Below are positions 28,360-36,945 of a stretch of 53,670 nt of DNA, piece by piece; the first letter of the stretch is position 1; each line of letters begins with the position of its first letter. The stretch lies in assembly GCA_016779265.1 (NCBI GenBank), contig JADHNY010000015.1, forward strand, positions 1 through 53,670, in the 5' to 3' direction. Below the pieces are notes generated by a model. That model searched no databases. It saw only the letters and a program-made list of their open reading frames with translations, and was not told the DNA's origin. A program made the position numbers and the translations under genes. Origin of the DNA: Pirellulales bacterium (GTDB taxonomy: Bacteria; Planctomycetota; Planctomycetia; Pirellulales; UBA1268).

Positions 28360-28869
28360 GTGAGCACGAGACGACTCCTTAAGGCTGCCGAAGCAGTTCG
28401 TGAAGTGGTGAGTATGGCCATACTCACGGCTGTCCGTGACCCGCGAGTGCGGGATGTGACCGTGACGCGGGCCGAGATGGCCCCCGATATGCGGTCAGCG
28501 ACGGTCTATGTTTCTGTGATGGGGAGCCCGGCCAAACAGCAGACAGCGCTCCGCGGGCTGGCAAACTCCGCAGGCTTCTTGCAGTCGCGGATCGCTGACT
28601 CGATCGAGACACGCTACACGCCGAAACTGCGGTTTGAACTCGATAAGGGCGTCAAGCACGCTTTGGAAATTGACCAGATGCTTCGCGAGGTGTTGCCTCC
28701 GGAGCCCGTCGCAGCTGAGAGCGGTTCTCCGACTGGGCTTGATGCGACTGGGCCTGATGCGACTGGGCCCCATGCTGCTGAGGCGGAGACTCAAGACGGT
28801 GCGGATGAGCCGGATGACGCTCAGGGAAAAGAAACTGGTGACGGGGCGGAGGCTGATGAGTTCAGCTGA
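28360..28869 (+). CDS. rbfA: Ribosome-binding factor A with an acidic repeat tail
   Basis: RbfA is a KH-fold 30S maturation factor. From the GTG at 28360 the protein has 169 residues. The first 110 match RbfA (VSMAILTAVRDPRVRDVTVTR, VYVSVMG, RYTPKLRFELDKG). The rest is an acidic Asp/Glu/Ala/Gly tail that includes three 15-base tandem DNA repeats (GACTGGGCCTGATGC type, 28731-28775) encoding repeated Thr-Gly-Pro-Asp-Ala units. Typical RbfA is 115-135 residues, so the tail is an extension. Order nusA-infB-rbfA is conserved in bacteria. Confidence 0.9.
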   Translation: MSTRRLLKAAEAVREVVSMAILTAVRDPRVRDVTVTRAEMAPDMRSATVYVSVMGSPAKQQTALRGLANSAGFLQSRIADSIETRYTPKLRFELDKGVKHALEIDQMLREVLPPEPVAAESGSPTGLDATGPDATGPHAAEAETQDGADEPDDAQGKETGDGAEADEFS

Positions 28870-28979
28870 GCGTTGCAGACACCGCTCGGGCGACATCACG
28901 TCTGGTGGCATTATGGCGTGACGTCAGCCGCAACTGGAACGAGACAGGATTCGGATTCGCTGGAATCACAGGAACAGGC

Positions 28980-30164
28980 ATGTCAACACAGACACGTACC
29001 AAGCAACTCACCAAACTGCAGAAGGTGCTCAAGCAGAACTACAAGGCTGTTGCGCCCGACACCGGTCGCCCGGTGCTTGAACAGGCCCTGTTTGCATGCT
29101 GCCTTGAGAACGCAGGCTATGAGGCGGCAGAAAAGGCTTTTGCCCAACTCGGTGAGAACTACTTTGACCTCAATGAGGTGCGGGTCACGACGGTTGCTGA
29201 ACTTGCGGAAGCGCTCCAACAACTGCCAAACCCATCGCATGCCGCGCTCTCGCTGCGACGTGTGCTGCAGACGGTATTTGAATCCACCTACAGCTTTTCG
29301 CTCGACCATGCCAAGAAGGGATCGATCGCCAACGGTATTAAGACGTTGCAGGCCCTGCAGGGTGTGCCGGGCTTTGTGACCTCGTTTCTTGTCTCAACAG
29401 GGCTTGGCGGCCATACGATCCCGCTTGACGACGGAGCCCTCGCAGTGCTCTGGCTGTCAGGCTTGATCACGCAGGAAGAGTATGACTCTCGGACAGTTGC
29501 CTGGCTTGATCGTGCCATTCCCAAGAAGGACGGCAAGGAGTTCTCGTCGTTGTTGCACCAGTTTGGGGCTGATCTTCTTGCCAGCATCCATTCGCCTGCG
29601 ATCCGCAAACTGATCCTGAGCATCAACCCGGATGCCAAGGACCTGTTTCCAAAGCGTGGGGCGACGCTCGTGCCGCCGAAGCCGGCCGCTGATGCTCCGG
29701 GTATCGAAGCAGGGCCATCGGAAGACCATCGCCCAGCAGGTCCGCAGGCGGCCGCGAGGCCAGTTGGAAAGACGCCTATGCCTCCGCCCGGCGCTGGGCC
29801 CAAGCGGACTGCGGACGGAAAGTCGGGCAAGTCGGGGCCGAAGCCGTTTGTGGTGAAGCCCAACATGGCGAGGCCGCTCACGATCAAGCCCGAGACGGCT
29901 CCACCTGCCGCAGAAGAAGCGGCTAAGCCTGCTGCAAAGAAGGCTCCGACGAAAAAGAAGGCCCCTGCGAGTAAGTCTGAAGCAAAGAAGGCACCTGCAA
30001 AGAAGGCACCTGCAAAGAAGGCACCTGCAAAGAAGGCTGCCGTGAAGAAAGCCGAGCCGAAGAAAGTCAAGAAGGCGACTGCTGCCAAGAAGAAGCCTGC
30101 TGCGACCAAGGCGAAGAAGGCCGGTGGCAAAGTGGCAACGGCCAAGCCGAGGAAGCCTCGGTAG
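28980..30164 (+). CDS. Degenerate HhH-GPD (endonuclease III-fold) protein with a histone-H1-like tail
   Basis: This 394-residue protein has two parts. Residues 1-225 are helical and follow the HhH-GPD DNA-glycosylase fold: the hairpin region ALQGVPGFVTSFLVST (125-140) lies where Nth/MutY have LPGVGRKTA, and PLDDGALAV (148-156) lies where they have VDTHV. The Nth catalytic Lys is absent. No iron-sulfur cysteines exist (only Cys40 and Cys41). Residues 230-394 are Pro/Lys/Ala-rich with repeated KKAPA units, like histone H1 or AlgP tails, and should bind DNA or RNA without sequence specificity. AGGAA lies about 6 bases before the ATG. The glycosylase relation is an inference from motif spacing. 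Confidence 0.7.
   Translation: MSTQTRTKQLTKLQKVLKQNYKAVAPDTGRPVLEQALFACCLENAGYEAAEKAFAQLGENYFDLNEVRVTTVAELAEALQQLPNPSHAALSLRRVLQTVFESTYSFSLDHAKKGSIANGIKTLQALQGVPGFVTSFLVSTGLGGHTIPLDDGALAVLWLSGLITQEEYDSRTVAWLDRAIPKKDGKEFSSLLHQFGADLLASIHSPAIRKLILSINPDAKDLFPKRGATLVPPKPAADAPGIEAGPSEDHRPAGPQAAARPVGKTPMPPPGAGPKRTADGKSGKSGPKPFVVKPNMARPLTIKPETAPPAAEEAAKPAAKKAPTKKKAPASKSEAKKAPAKKAPAKKAPAKKAAVKKAEPKKVKKATAAKKKPAATKAKKAGGKVATAKPRKPR
29984..30028 (+). repeat. Three perfect 15-base tandem repeats in the H1-like tail
   Basis: AAAGAAGGCACCTGC occurs three times without mismatch (29984, 29999, 30014), with a diverging fourth unit after it. Each encodes one Lys-Lys-Ala-Pro-Ala unit. Perfect copies imply recent expansion by slippage, so tail length probably varies between strains. 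Confidence 0.9.
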
Positions 30165-30209
30165 TCCGCAAAGACAGACAGCCCCAGCCTCGGGCAGGAG
30201 AGAACGCAG

Positions 30210-30965
30210 ATGGCAGGACATTCCCATTGGGCGAATATCGCCCGCAAAAAGTCTCTTGTTGATGCCAAGCGAGGCAAACTCTGGAGCAAACTGGCCAAGG
30301 CGATCATCGTGGCTGCCAAGCATGGCGGTGCAGATCCGGATGCGAATCTCAAGCTTCGCTATGCGATCGATGCGGCGAAGGCGGTCAGCATGCCGAAGGA
30401 GAACATCAATCGGGCCATCAAGGCCGGGACTGGCGAACTCAAGGGTGGCAACCTCGAGGAGAGCATCTACGAGGGCTACGGCGCTGGTGGGGTGGCAGTG
30501 CTCTGTGAGATTCTGACCGATAATCGCAACCGAACGGCTCCGGAGATCCGCAAGATCTTTGAGATGTGTGACGGCAAGCTGGGAGCCACTGGCTGCGTCG
30601 GCTGGATGTTTGAACGGCGAGGTCTGGTGCGACTTCCCCTGGCCGTCTGCGATGAGGAGCGGCTCCTTGAACTCGCTCTCGAAGCGGGCGCTGAGGATGT
30701 GGCACGTGGCGACGAGCAGTGGGAGGTCCGTTGTGAGCCTTCTGCCATGACCGGTGTCACCGACGCTCTCAGTGCTGCTGGCCTTGCGGTTGATTCCAGT
30801 GAAATCGTTCGGGAGCCAACCAACACCGTCGACGTTGAAAGCCCTGAGGAAGCGAGAAAGGTTCTCGATCTGGTGGAGCGGCTTGATGATCACGACGACG
30901 TGCAGAGCGTCGCAGCCAACTTCAACATTCCCGACGAGGCGATGGCCGCACTCGGGGAAGGGTAG
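30210..30965 (+). CDS. yebC: YebC/PmpR family protein
   Basis: This 251-residue protein starts MAGHSHWANIARKKSLVDAKR, the YebC hallmark, and continues with DPDANLKLRYAIDAAKAV and YEGYGAGGVAVLCE. The family (TACO1 relatives) has been described as transcription regulators and, more recently, as factors that help ribosomes through proline-rich stretches. That second role would fit this location among translation genes and beside Pro-rich proteins. AGGAG lies before the ATG. It is the last gene of the nusA-infB-rbfA series. Confidence 0.94.
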   Translation: MAGHSHWANIARKKSLVDAKRGKLWSKLAKAIIVAAKHGGADPDANLKLRYAIDAAKAVSMPKENINRAIKAGTGELKGGNLEESIYEGYGAGGVAVLCEILTDNRNRTAPEIRKIFEMCDGKLGATGCVGWMFERRGLVRLPLAVCDEERLLELALEAGAEDVARGDEQWEVRCEPSAMTGVTDALSAAGLAVDSSEIVREPTNTVDVESPEEARKVLDLVERLDDHDDVQSVAANFNIPDEAMAALGEG

Positions 30966-30991
30966 TCAGGACGTGGGCCCGCAGAAACCAG

Positions 30992-32605
30992 TCACCGCGA
31001 CTCAGACGGGTGGGCAACGGCCGGCCAGTATTCGTCAAAATCAAACGACGGGCTGTTGTCGAGGTCGTGGCACTCCAAGCAGTTGTTGACCGCTCGTTTC
31101 CGTCCTTCGGGCGTGGCGATGTCGAGGGTGAGTTCTGAGCGGAGGCGATCCTGCTCGATCTCGCTGGCGATGACATCCCCCGCTTCAACGGCTGCGTGTG
31201 CTGCAGCTGGGCCGTGGCAGTTTTCACAGCCTTGATGGGCGAGATGGGGAGTCTCTGCACGACTGAGGAAGCCACCTTCGTAAGGTTCGAACTTCTGCGG
31301 AACCCATCCAACAACATGGCATGAGAGGCACTCGGGGTCGTGATCGCGGTTCGGGACTGCCTCTTCGAGTGTGACCAAAGCGGAGGCGTGCGCTGAGTCT
31401 TTCCAGACGTCGTACGCAGCGCTGTGACAGTCGGCGCACGACTCGCTGCCCGCAAATGTGCGACCACTCGGGTGACGTGAGGTCCCAAGCCTGAGGCCTT
31501 TCAGGCCGAGGGTTTCCAGTTGCAGTTGGTAGTTGGCCAAGAGCTGAATCATCTCGTCAGACTCCCCCCAGCGGGCATCGAGGGGAATCCGTTGTGTGAG
31601 AAACGGACGGCCAGAGCTGCTCTTCTGCACCGGCTGGAGTGCAGACGAGGCCGCAGCTTCTGCGTCGGTGAAGAATGCCACCGCGACTGCGTACATACCT
31701 TTGTGGCCGAGTTCCACCAGCACGCCGGTCTCGTCGGTCAACGAAGGGGGAATCATGGGAGGCTCGTCGCCACCGCCGGCCGTGACAACGATGTCGAACT
31801 GAGGGAATGCCTCCGCGAGTCGTCGGCTCTCGGCGGGAGATGTGAAGGCCAGCAGGATCTGGTGATCGCAGTTCGCAGCGGTCATCTGAGGTGCAATATC
31901 GGCGAGTGCCTCAGCAGCCGACACCATCTCAAGCGAGTCGTTGCGAATCGTCTTGGCTTCCTGGTCTCCCAGCACGCTGGTGATGCCAAGGGTCAGCCCC
32001 CCTGCTTCGACAATCTGAAACCGCGGCGTGATCCCCGCGTCGAGCCCGAGCAGGCCGACGTTCGCACTGACAAACGGAGTCTCTCGATCACCCACGGCCG
32101 CAACTGCAGCAATCAGTTCTTCAGCTGGGAGACGAAGATCATCCGGGCCGAACCCAACGGCTGAGTAACCCATGTCACGAAGCCCATCGGCGACCGACTG
32201 AAACTTCACCTCGGCCTGTCGCCCAAAGCGGCGGACCTGGTTGCCCAGGTCGACCGAGACAAGCGGCCAGCCAGCATTGGTGATCGCTCTGAGCAGGTTC
32301 TGGCGGCGGCTGAGGCCACCTTTCTGGTTTTCCTTGCCTGCACATCCACATGGCTCAACGTACCCGTTGAGCTCGCCAGTAAGGATCACCACGGCTTGGG
32401 GCTTTGGCCAGCCGACGAAGATTGAGCCATTCTTTTGTTGAAAGGCCTGTGCAACGCTGTCGCTGGTGTCCGGACCACGGTCGGGTAAAGCCTCGGCCGC
32501 AGCGTTCATCCCATTGAATACGGCCCACGAAAGAATGCAGGCGAGTAGCAACCCCGCTGGCCGTTGCCTCATCCCGAACGTTTTGGGCGGCATCATCTTC
32601 AGCAC
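30992..32605 (-). CDS. Tetraheme cytochrome c fused to a 5'-nucleotidase-like domain
   Basis: This 537-residue exported protein has a signal peptide (about residues 16-38). Residues 65-340 resemble the metallophosphatase domain of 5'-nucleotidases (GYVEPCGCAGKENQKGGL, then VELGHKGMYAV). The first metal motif, usually with Asp and His, reads TGELNGY, and DxGD reads DLGN, so metal binding is probably lost. Residues 385-520 hold four heme sites: CADCH (390), CLSCH (426), CENCH (460) and CLECH (509), as in cytochrome c554-type proteins. It should act in periplasmic electron transfer; the partner is unknown. It lies 45 bases after the DUF1573 gene, likely in the same operon. Confidence 0.85.
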   Translation of the reverse strand: MLKMMPPKTFGMRQRPAGLLLACILSWAVFNGMNAAAEALPDRGPDTSDSVAQAFQQKNGSIFVGWPKPQAVVILTGELNGYVEPCGCAGKENQKGGLSRRQNLLRAITNAGWPLVSVDLGNQVRRFGRQAEVKFQSVADGLRDMGYSAVGFGPDDLRLPAEELIAAVAAVGDRETPFVSANVGLLGLDAGITPRFQIVEAGGLTLGITSVLGDQEAKTIRNDSLEMVSAAEALADIAPQMTAANCDHQILLAFTSPAESRRLAEAFPQFDIVVTAGGGDEPPMIPPSLTDETGVLVELGHKGMYAVAVAFFTDAEAAASSALQPVQKSSSGRPFLTQRIPLDARWGESDEMIQLLANYQLQLETLGLKGLRLGTSRHPSGRTFAGSESCADCHSAAYDVWKDSAHASALVTLEEAVPNRDHDPECLSCHVVGWVPQKFEPYEGGFLSRAETPHLAHQGCENCHGPAAAHAAVEAGDVIASEIEQDRLRSELTLDIATPEGRKRAVNNCLECHDLDNSPSFDFDEYWPAVAHPSESR

Positions 32606-32650
32606 GGGAAGCCTCCGTTACGGATGGGGGGCAGGCGTCGGCAACAGCTG

Positions 32651-33937
32651 CTACGGGCCGACCGCCACACGGACGGGAATCGTCAGTTTCGGCACGTCCG
32701 GGTGGCCGGTCTCAAGCACGATCCGGCCAAGACCACCAAGCTGACTCCCCAGATGATTGCAGGCGGGGCTGCCAGCTGGAATGGTGATCGAGATTGGAAT
32801 TCGCTTCACGACGCCGTCCCCGATCTGCGAGGGCTCACCGATCTCCACCTTCATCGACGCTGGCACCGTCTCAATGACGACCGGTTTCACAGCGTCGCGG
32901 TGCTCACCCTTGGCTGTCAAAAAGAGCTTGAACTGCGTGCCGGTCGCAGAAGAGATGCTCCCCACGCGAACAAAATCGCGTGAACTGTCCCAGTTCGCTC
33001 CGGCAACACCCAGTGGTCCAACCACGTTGGCCTGCACCGCAAGTTTGGCGATCCAGCCCCCCGGAGGCTCTGGGGTCGCGGTGCCCCCTTCGCTGGCGTC
33101 GCCTCGCATATCTGGAATCGTAAACACGGCCTCAAGCTGGTTACTGATGTCCCCAATCGGCAGCGGCGGGACAGTGGTGACGGTCAGCAGCATGCCGCCG
33201 GTGGCACCGGGAATCGCTTCGTACACCGATGGATCGAGCGGCTCAGAGGTGGCTGTAAAATAGGGAGAATCTGCCACTTCTGCTGCACGGGCGACTTCGT
33301 CATCATCCTGATCCACGGGATTGGTGATCACGTTTGATTCCTGGCTGACACGCACCACCTTCACGACGGGAGGGGCGACGCCATGCGTGATTACTTTGGC
33401 CGTCGCCGAGACCACCGAATCAGGCTGCAGGTCGGAGAAGACGATGCCTGACGGGAACGGGTCCCACATTGCAAACGCCTTGCCCTGGATCGTGAGGGTG
33501 ACCTCCGGCCTCAGTGGGTCGTTCGTGATGATCAGTGCGGTCTGGCGGAAGTCGCCCCCCGGACCGCCTGGGTTTGCCTTCCATTCGAGTTTGACGTTCG
33601 CGGTTTCCCCCGGTGGGATCGTGTTTTGCTCAAGGCCGCTGATGGTGCAGGTGCAGGACGTTGCCCCCTTGGTGAGCTCAAGATCCGTTTCTCCCTCGTT
33701 GGTGAAGGCGAACTCATGGGTCCCTTTCTGGCCCACGGTCATGCGACCAAAATCAAAGGTGACCTCAGGGGTTACAAGCCGAGGCACGGGTCCGCTTGGG
33801 AGTGCAGAGACGATCGCCACCTCACCGATCTGAAGGGGCCGAAGCAGCAGTTCGCTAACTGCTGTCGCGCCGCCGATGGTTGTACCAACCACTGCAGCCA
33901 ACCCAGCCACGATCCATGCATTCGGTCCTCGTCGCAT
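32651..33937 (-). CDS. Exported DUF1573 domain protein
   Basis: This 428-residue protein has a single N-terminal hydrophobic segment (WIVAGLAAVVGTTIGGATAV), either an anchor or a signal. Residues 55-150 match DUF1573, an Ig/ASPM-like beta domain: FDFGRMTVGQKGTHEFAFTNEGE, with the paired cysteines in TSCTCTISG. The remainder repeats similar beta-sandwich features twice. Planctomycetes carry many such proteins, without known activity. Its upstream position next to the tetraheme cytochrome suggests a structural role at the cell surface. Confidence 0.85.
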   Translation of the reverse strand: MRRGPNAWIVAGLAAVVGTTIGGATAVSELLLRPLQIGEVAIVSALPSGPVPRLVTPEVTFDFGRMTVGQKGTHEFAFTNEGETDLELTKGATSCTCTISGLEQNTIPPGETANVKLEWKANPGGPGGDFRQTALIITNDPLRPEVTLTIQGKAFAMWDPFPSGIVFSDLQPDSVVSATAKVITHGVAPPVVKVVRVSQESNVITNPVDQDDDEVARAAEVADSPYFTATSEPLDPSVYEAIPGATGGMLLTVTTVPPLPIGDISNQLEAVFTIPDMRGDASEGGTATPEPPGGWIAKLAVQANVVGPLGVAGANWDSSRDFVRVGSISSATGTQFKLFLTAKGEHRDAVKPVVIETVPASMKVEIGEPSQIGDGVVKRIPISITIPAGSPACNHLGSQLGGLGRIVLETGHPDVPKLTIPVRVAVGP

Positions 33938-34027
33938 CGACGTCTCTCCCTTGGTTCCTGCTCGCTCTGTTGGTCCCGCTCACGGGAGCTGAGTGTGAGG
34001 CCTCTCGCCCCCCCTGCTGACAATCCC

Positions 34028-34056
34028 ATAATAGACGGGATCGGGATCGGGGTCGC
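34028..34056 (-). promoter_or_regulatory. Candidate promoter of the DUF1573-cytochrome operon
   Basis: On the minus strand, GCGACC (34056-34051), a 17-base spacer and TATTAT (34033-34028, 5 of 6) lie about 90 bases before the DUF1573 start. The -35 element is weak. Confidence 0.4.
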
Positions 34057-34103
34057 CTGTTGTCCTGTGGTCGAGGGCCAGTTTGACGCAAGGCTTCCCT
34101 GTT

Positions 34104-35612
34104 TTAGTAGGCCTTTGCCAGCACGCTCGGCCGTGTCGTTGGCTGGCCGGTAATGATGCATGTTCCAGGCTCATCAGGGCCATCGGTGGGAATGCAGCGA
34201 ACGGTGACTTTGAGGGGATCGAGCGCCGCCGCCACGGCGGGGTCGTCGGCGACCTGCACGATTGCAAAGCCGCCATGCAGCCCCTTCCCTTTCGCCGGTT
34301 CGGCGAAAAACTCAGTCACTTCTGCCAGGCTGCTGAGTCGTTTCGTGTTGGCCTGGCGGTAGGCACGCGCACGCTCCAGCAGCCCGGTCTGCATCTCTTC
34401 GAGCACGCCGCCGATGCCTTCGATAAAGGCCTTCGTAGGCGTGTTTTCGCGGTCTTTGGGCCCTCGGTCGCGGCGAAACACGCTCACCTGTTCTGCCGCG
34501 ATGTCACGAGGCCCAATCTCAACACGGAGCGGCGTGCCCTGCTTTACGTGCTGCCAGGTCTTCTCACCGCCACGCATGTCACGGGTGTCAATCGAGACAC
34601 GGACAGGCTCCCCTCGCCACTGCTGCCTGCGAAGCCCCGTAGCGATGTCGTCGCAGGCTGCCATCACGGTCGCCTTCTCGTCATCACTGCGGAAAATCGG
34701 CAGGATCACGACCTGCGATGGGGCGATCCGCGGTGGCAGCACCAGCCCATCGTCATCGGAGTGGGTCATGATCACGGCACCAATCAGCCGTGTGGAAACA
34801 CCCCACGAGGTTGTCCAGCAATACTCCTCGCCGCCACTGGCCGAGGCAAAGCGGATTTCCTGAGCCTTTGAGAAGTTCTGGCCCAGGAAGTGACTGGTCC
34901 CGGCTTGGAGCGCCCGCCGGTCCTGCATCATCGCTTCGATGGACCATGTTTCCACCGCGCCCGGAAACCGCTCCGCCGAGGGCTTGATGCCCTTGATGAC
35001 CGGTACAGCGAGGTCCTGCTCGGCGAACCGCTCGTAGATGTCGAGAATCCGTAGTGTCTCCTCCACGGCCTCTTCGCTCGTGGCGTGTGCGGTGTGTCCT
35101 TCCTGCCAGAGAAACTCCGCTGTTCGCAGGAATACGCGAGGTCGCATTTCCCACCGCACCACGTTGGCCCACTGATTGATCAGCAGCGGGAGGTCTCGCC
35201 AGGACTGAATCCATTTGGCGTACATCGAGCCAATGATCATTTCGCTGGTCGGCCGCACGATCAGCGGCTCCTCAAGCTTCCCGGTCGGAATCAGACTCCC
35301 GTCCGGGCCCTGCTCGAGCCGGTGGTGCGTGACCACGGCGCATTCTTTGGCGAAGCCCTCGACATGCTTCGCCTCCTTCTCCAAGAAGGAGAGCGGGATA
35401 AACAGCGGAAAGTAGGCGTTGACGTGCCCTGTTTCCTTGAACGCGCGGTCGAGGATGCCCTGCATGTGTTCCCAGACTGCGTAGCCATGAGGCTTGATCA
35501 CCATGCAGCCGCGAACCGGCGACGTCTCGGCGAGTTCAGCGGCACGCACCACCTGCTGATACCACTCGGGGTAGTCCTCGGCACGGGTCGGTGAAATCGC
35601 GTGGGCTGGCAT
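34104..35612 (-). CDS. proS: Prolyl-tRNA synthetase, short archaeal/eukaryotic-like type
   Basis: ProRS charges tRNA-Pro. The 502-residue protein is a class II synthetase without the editing insertion of the long bacterial type. Motif 2 is NQWANVVRWEMRPRVFLRTAEFLWQEGHTA-like, split here as VVRWEMRPR and FLWQEGHTAHAT. TSEMIIGSMYAKWI and an anticodon-binding domain follow, and the protein ends in AKAY, with the terminal Tyr typical of this type. The ATG at 35612 has GGAG six bases upstream. The open frame runs 73 codons further back without similarity. Confidence 0.95.
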   Translation of the reverse strand: MPAHAISPTRAEDYPEWYQQVVRAAELAETSPVRGCMVIKPHGYAVWEHMQGILDRAFKETGHVNAYFPLFIPLSFLEKEAKHVEGFAKECAVVTHHRLEQGPDGSLIPTGKLEEPLIVRPTSEMIIGSMYAKWIQSWRDLPLLINQWANVVRWEMRPRVFLRTAEFLWQEGHTAHATSEEAVEETLRILDIYERFAEQDLAVPVIKGIKPSAERFPGAVETWSIEAMMQDRRALQAGTSHFLGQNFSKAQEIRFASASGGEEYCWTTSWGVSTRLIGAVIMTHSDDDGLVLPPRIAPSQVVILPIFRSDDEKATVMAACDDIATGLRRQQWRGEPVRVSIDTRDMRGGEKTWQHVKQGTPLRVEIGPRDIAAEQVSVFRRDRGPKDRENTPTKAFIEGIGGVLEEMQTGLLERARAYRQANTKRLSSLAEVTEFFAEPAKGKGLHGGFAIVQVADDPAVAAALDPLKVTVRCIPTDGPDEPGTCIITGQPTTRPSVLAKAY

Positions 35613-35711
35613 GAGTGACTCCGGATGTGCAATGGCGAGCGGAAAGAACTGTGAGTGGGACACACGGTGGTTGAGGCCGACGCACCGGTGCTCAGGCGTC
35701 TGTCGGGCGGG

Positions 35712-35717
35712 ATTGTA
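35712..35717 (-). promoter_or_regulatory. Possible -10 element (TACAAT) of proS
   Basis: Minus-strand TACAAT (5 of 6) lies about 100 bases before the proS start, inside the 12-mer TCTACAATCCCG that is repeated at 108-119. The -35 region (TTCGGC) is poor. Confidence 0.35.
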
Positions 35718-35850
35718 GAAGGTGGTGAAGCAAAGCCGAAAGACGCATCTCGCCCAACGGCATTTTCGCCCACCCCGTTTTAAAGATCCGGTTTTTGGGG
35801 GATCCGCTACACTGCTGTAGGAATGGCCCACCGATTCTCAGTCGCTGCAC

Positions 35851-36939
35851 ATGTCCCGTTCGTCTCCACAACCCGCTGTCGTTGCCGTTCCTGTGCTGGT
35901 TCCACAGGGACGTGGGGGAAAGCGGAAGTTTGTGACGGAACTTCCTCCGCAAGGCACGATCGATCAGGTGTTCCTGGCCACGCAGAAGCAGCTTCGCCCA
36001 AATCGCAACGGCCAGCTCTATCTGCAGGTGGAACTGGCTGATCGAACCGGCAGCGTCACAGCTCGTATGTGGAACGCCGGCGATGCCGAGTTTTCGGCAT
36101 TTGAAGAGGGGGAATATGTGCGGGTCGAGGGCAGCACGCAGGTCTACCAGGGCAATGTGCAGATGATCGCCACGTCGATCCAGCGGGTCGACCCTCGAGG
36201 CATCGATGAAGCGGACTACCGGGTGCTCTCCGGCGCGGACATCGATCAGCTCATCGAAGAGCTCCGAGGAATGGCTGCCGGTATCCGCAACGAAGAGCTA
36301 CGGCTGCTGGCTGAGTCGCTGTTGGCTGAAGGCCCGCAACTCGAGGCCTTCAAACGCAGCCCCGCAGGCATCAAGCATCATCACGCTTACTCAGGAGGCC
36401 TGGTCGACCACGTGACAAGCTTGGCCCGGTTGGTGGCGAGCGTTGCCCCGCTCTACCCCGCTGTCGACCCGGATCTTTTACTCGTCGGGGTGCTCTGTCA
36501 CGACATCGGGAAGACCGTCGAACTTGAGAGCGAGAAAGGCTTTTCCTACACCGATCCGGGCCAGCTGCTCGGCCATGTGCTGTTGGGGCTGGAAATCGTC
36601 GACGAGCACATCGCCTTGGTGGAGCAGAAACGGGGCGAGCCGTTTCATCGTGAGCTGGCTATTCGCGTGAAGCACATGATCGCCAGTCATCATGGGCACT
36701 ACGAGTTTGGAGCTCCCAAGTTACCGATGACCCTTGAGGCGATTGCCCTGCATCATCTCGACCACTTCGATGCTCAGATGGCCTCGACGGTGCAGTTGAT
36801 GCAGAACGAGGCGTCCATGGATGGTGGCTGGACGCAGTACCATGCCAATCATGGTCGGAAGTTCTTCCGCGGTCGGGATCACGTCGCACCAGCAGTTACG
36901 GCTGGCCCGGGCGACGGGAAGGCTGATCGCAACGGGTAG
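35851..36939 (+). CDS. YhaM-like 3'-5' exoribonuclease (OB fold plus HD domain)
   Basis: This 362-residue protein has an OB-fold nucleic-acid-binding domain at about residues 25-110 (DRTGSVTARMWNAGD, YVRVEGSTQVYQGN). An HD phosphohydrolase domain follows with HHHAYSGGLVDHV and the metal-binding LCHDIGKT (about residue 210). This architecture is YhaM/CBF1, a 3'-to-5' exonuclease of Gram-positives acting on RNA and single-stranded DNA. TACACT at 35808-35813 may be its -10 element. Six bases separate it from rnr, so two 3' exonucleases form one unit, suggesting a joint RNA-decay role. Confidence 0.88.
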   Translation: MSRSSPQPAVVAVPVLVPQGRGGKRKFVTELPPQGTIDQVFLATQKQLRPNRNGQLYLQVELADRTGSVTARMWNAGDAEFSAFEEGEYVRVEGSTQVYQGNVQMIATSIQRVDPRGIDEADYRVLSGADIDQLIEELRGMAAGIRNEELRLLAESLLAEGPQLEAFKRSPAGIKHHHAYSGGLVDHVTSLARLVASVAPLYPAVDPDLLLVGVLCHDIGKTVELESEKGFSYTDPGQLLGHVLLGLEIVDEHIALVEQKRGEPFHRELAIRVKHMIASHHGHYEFGAPKLPMTLEAIALHHLDHFDAQMASTVQLMQNEASMDGGWTQYHANHGRKFFRGRDHVAPAVTAGPGDGKADRNG

Positions 36940-36945
36940 CCAGCC

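Noticed and set aside
29288-30893. Two long minus-strand frames (354 and 478 codons)
   Set aside because: They are antisense shadows of the Lys/Ala/Pro-rich tail gene and yebC. The Phe/Ala/Gly repeats (FFAGAFFAG) mirror the KKAPA codons.
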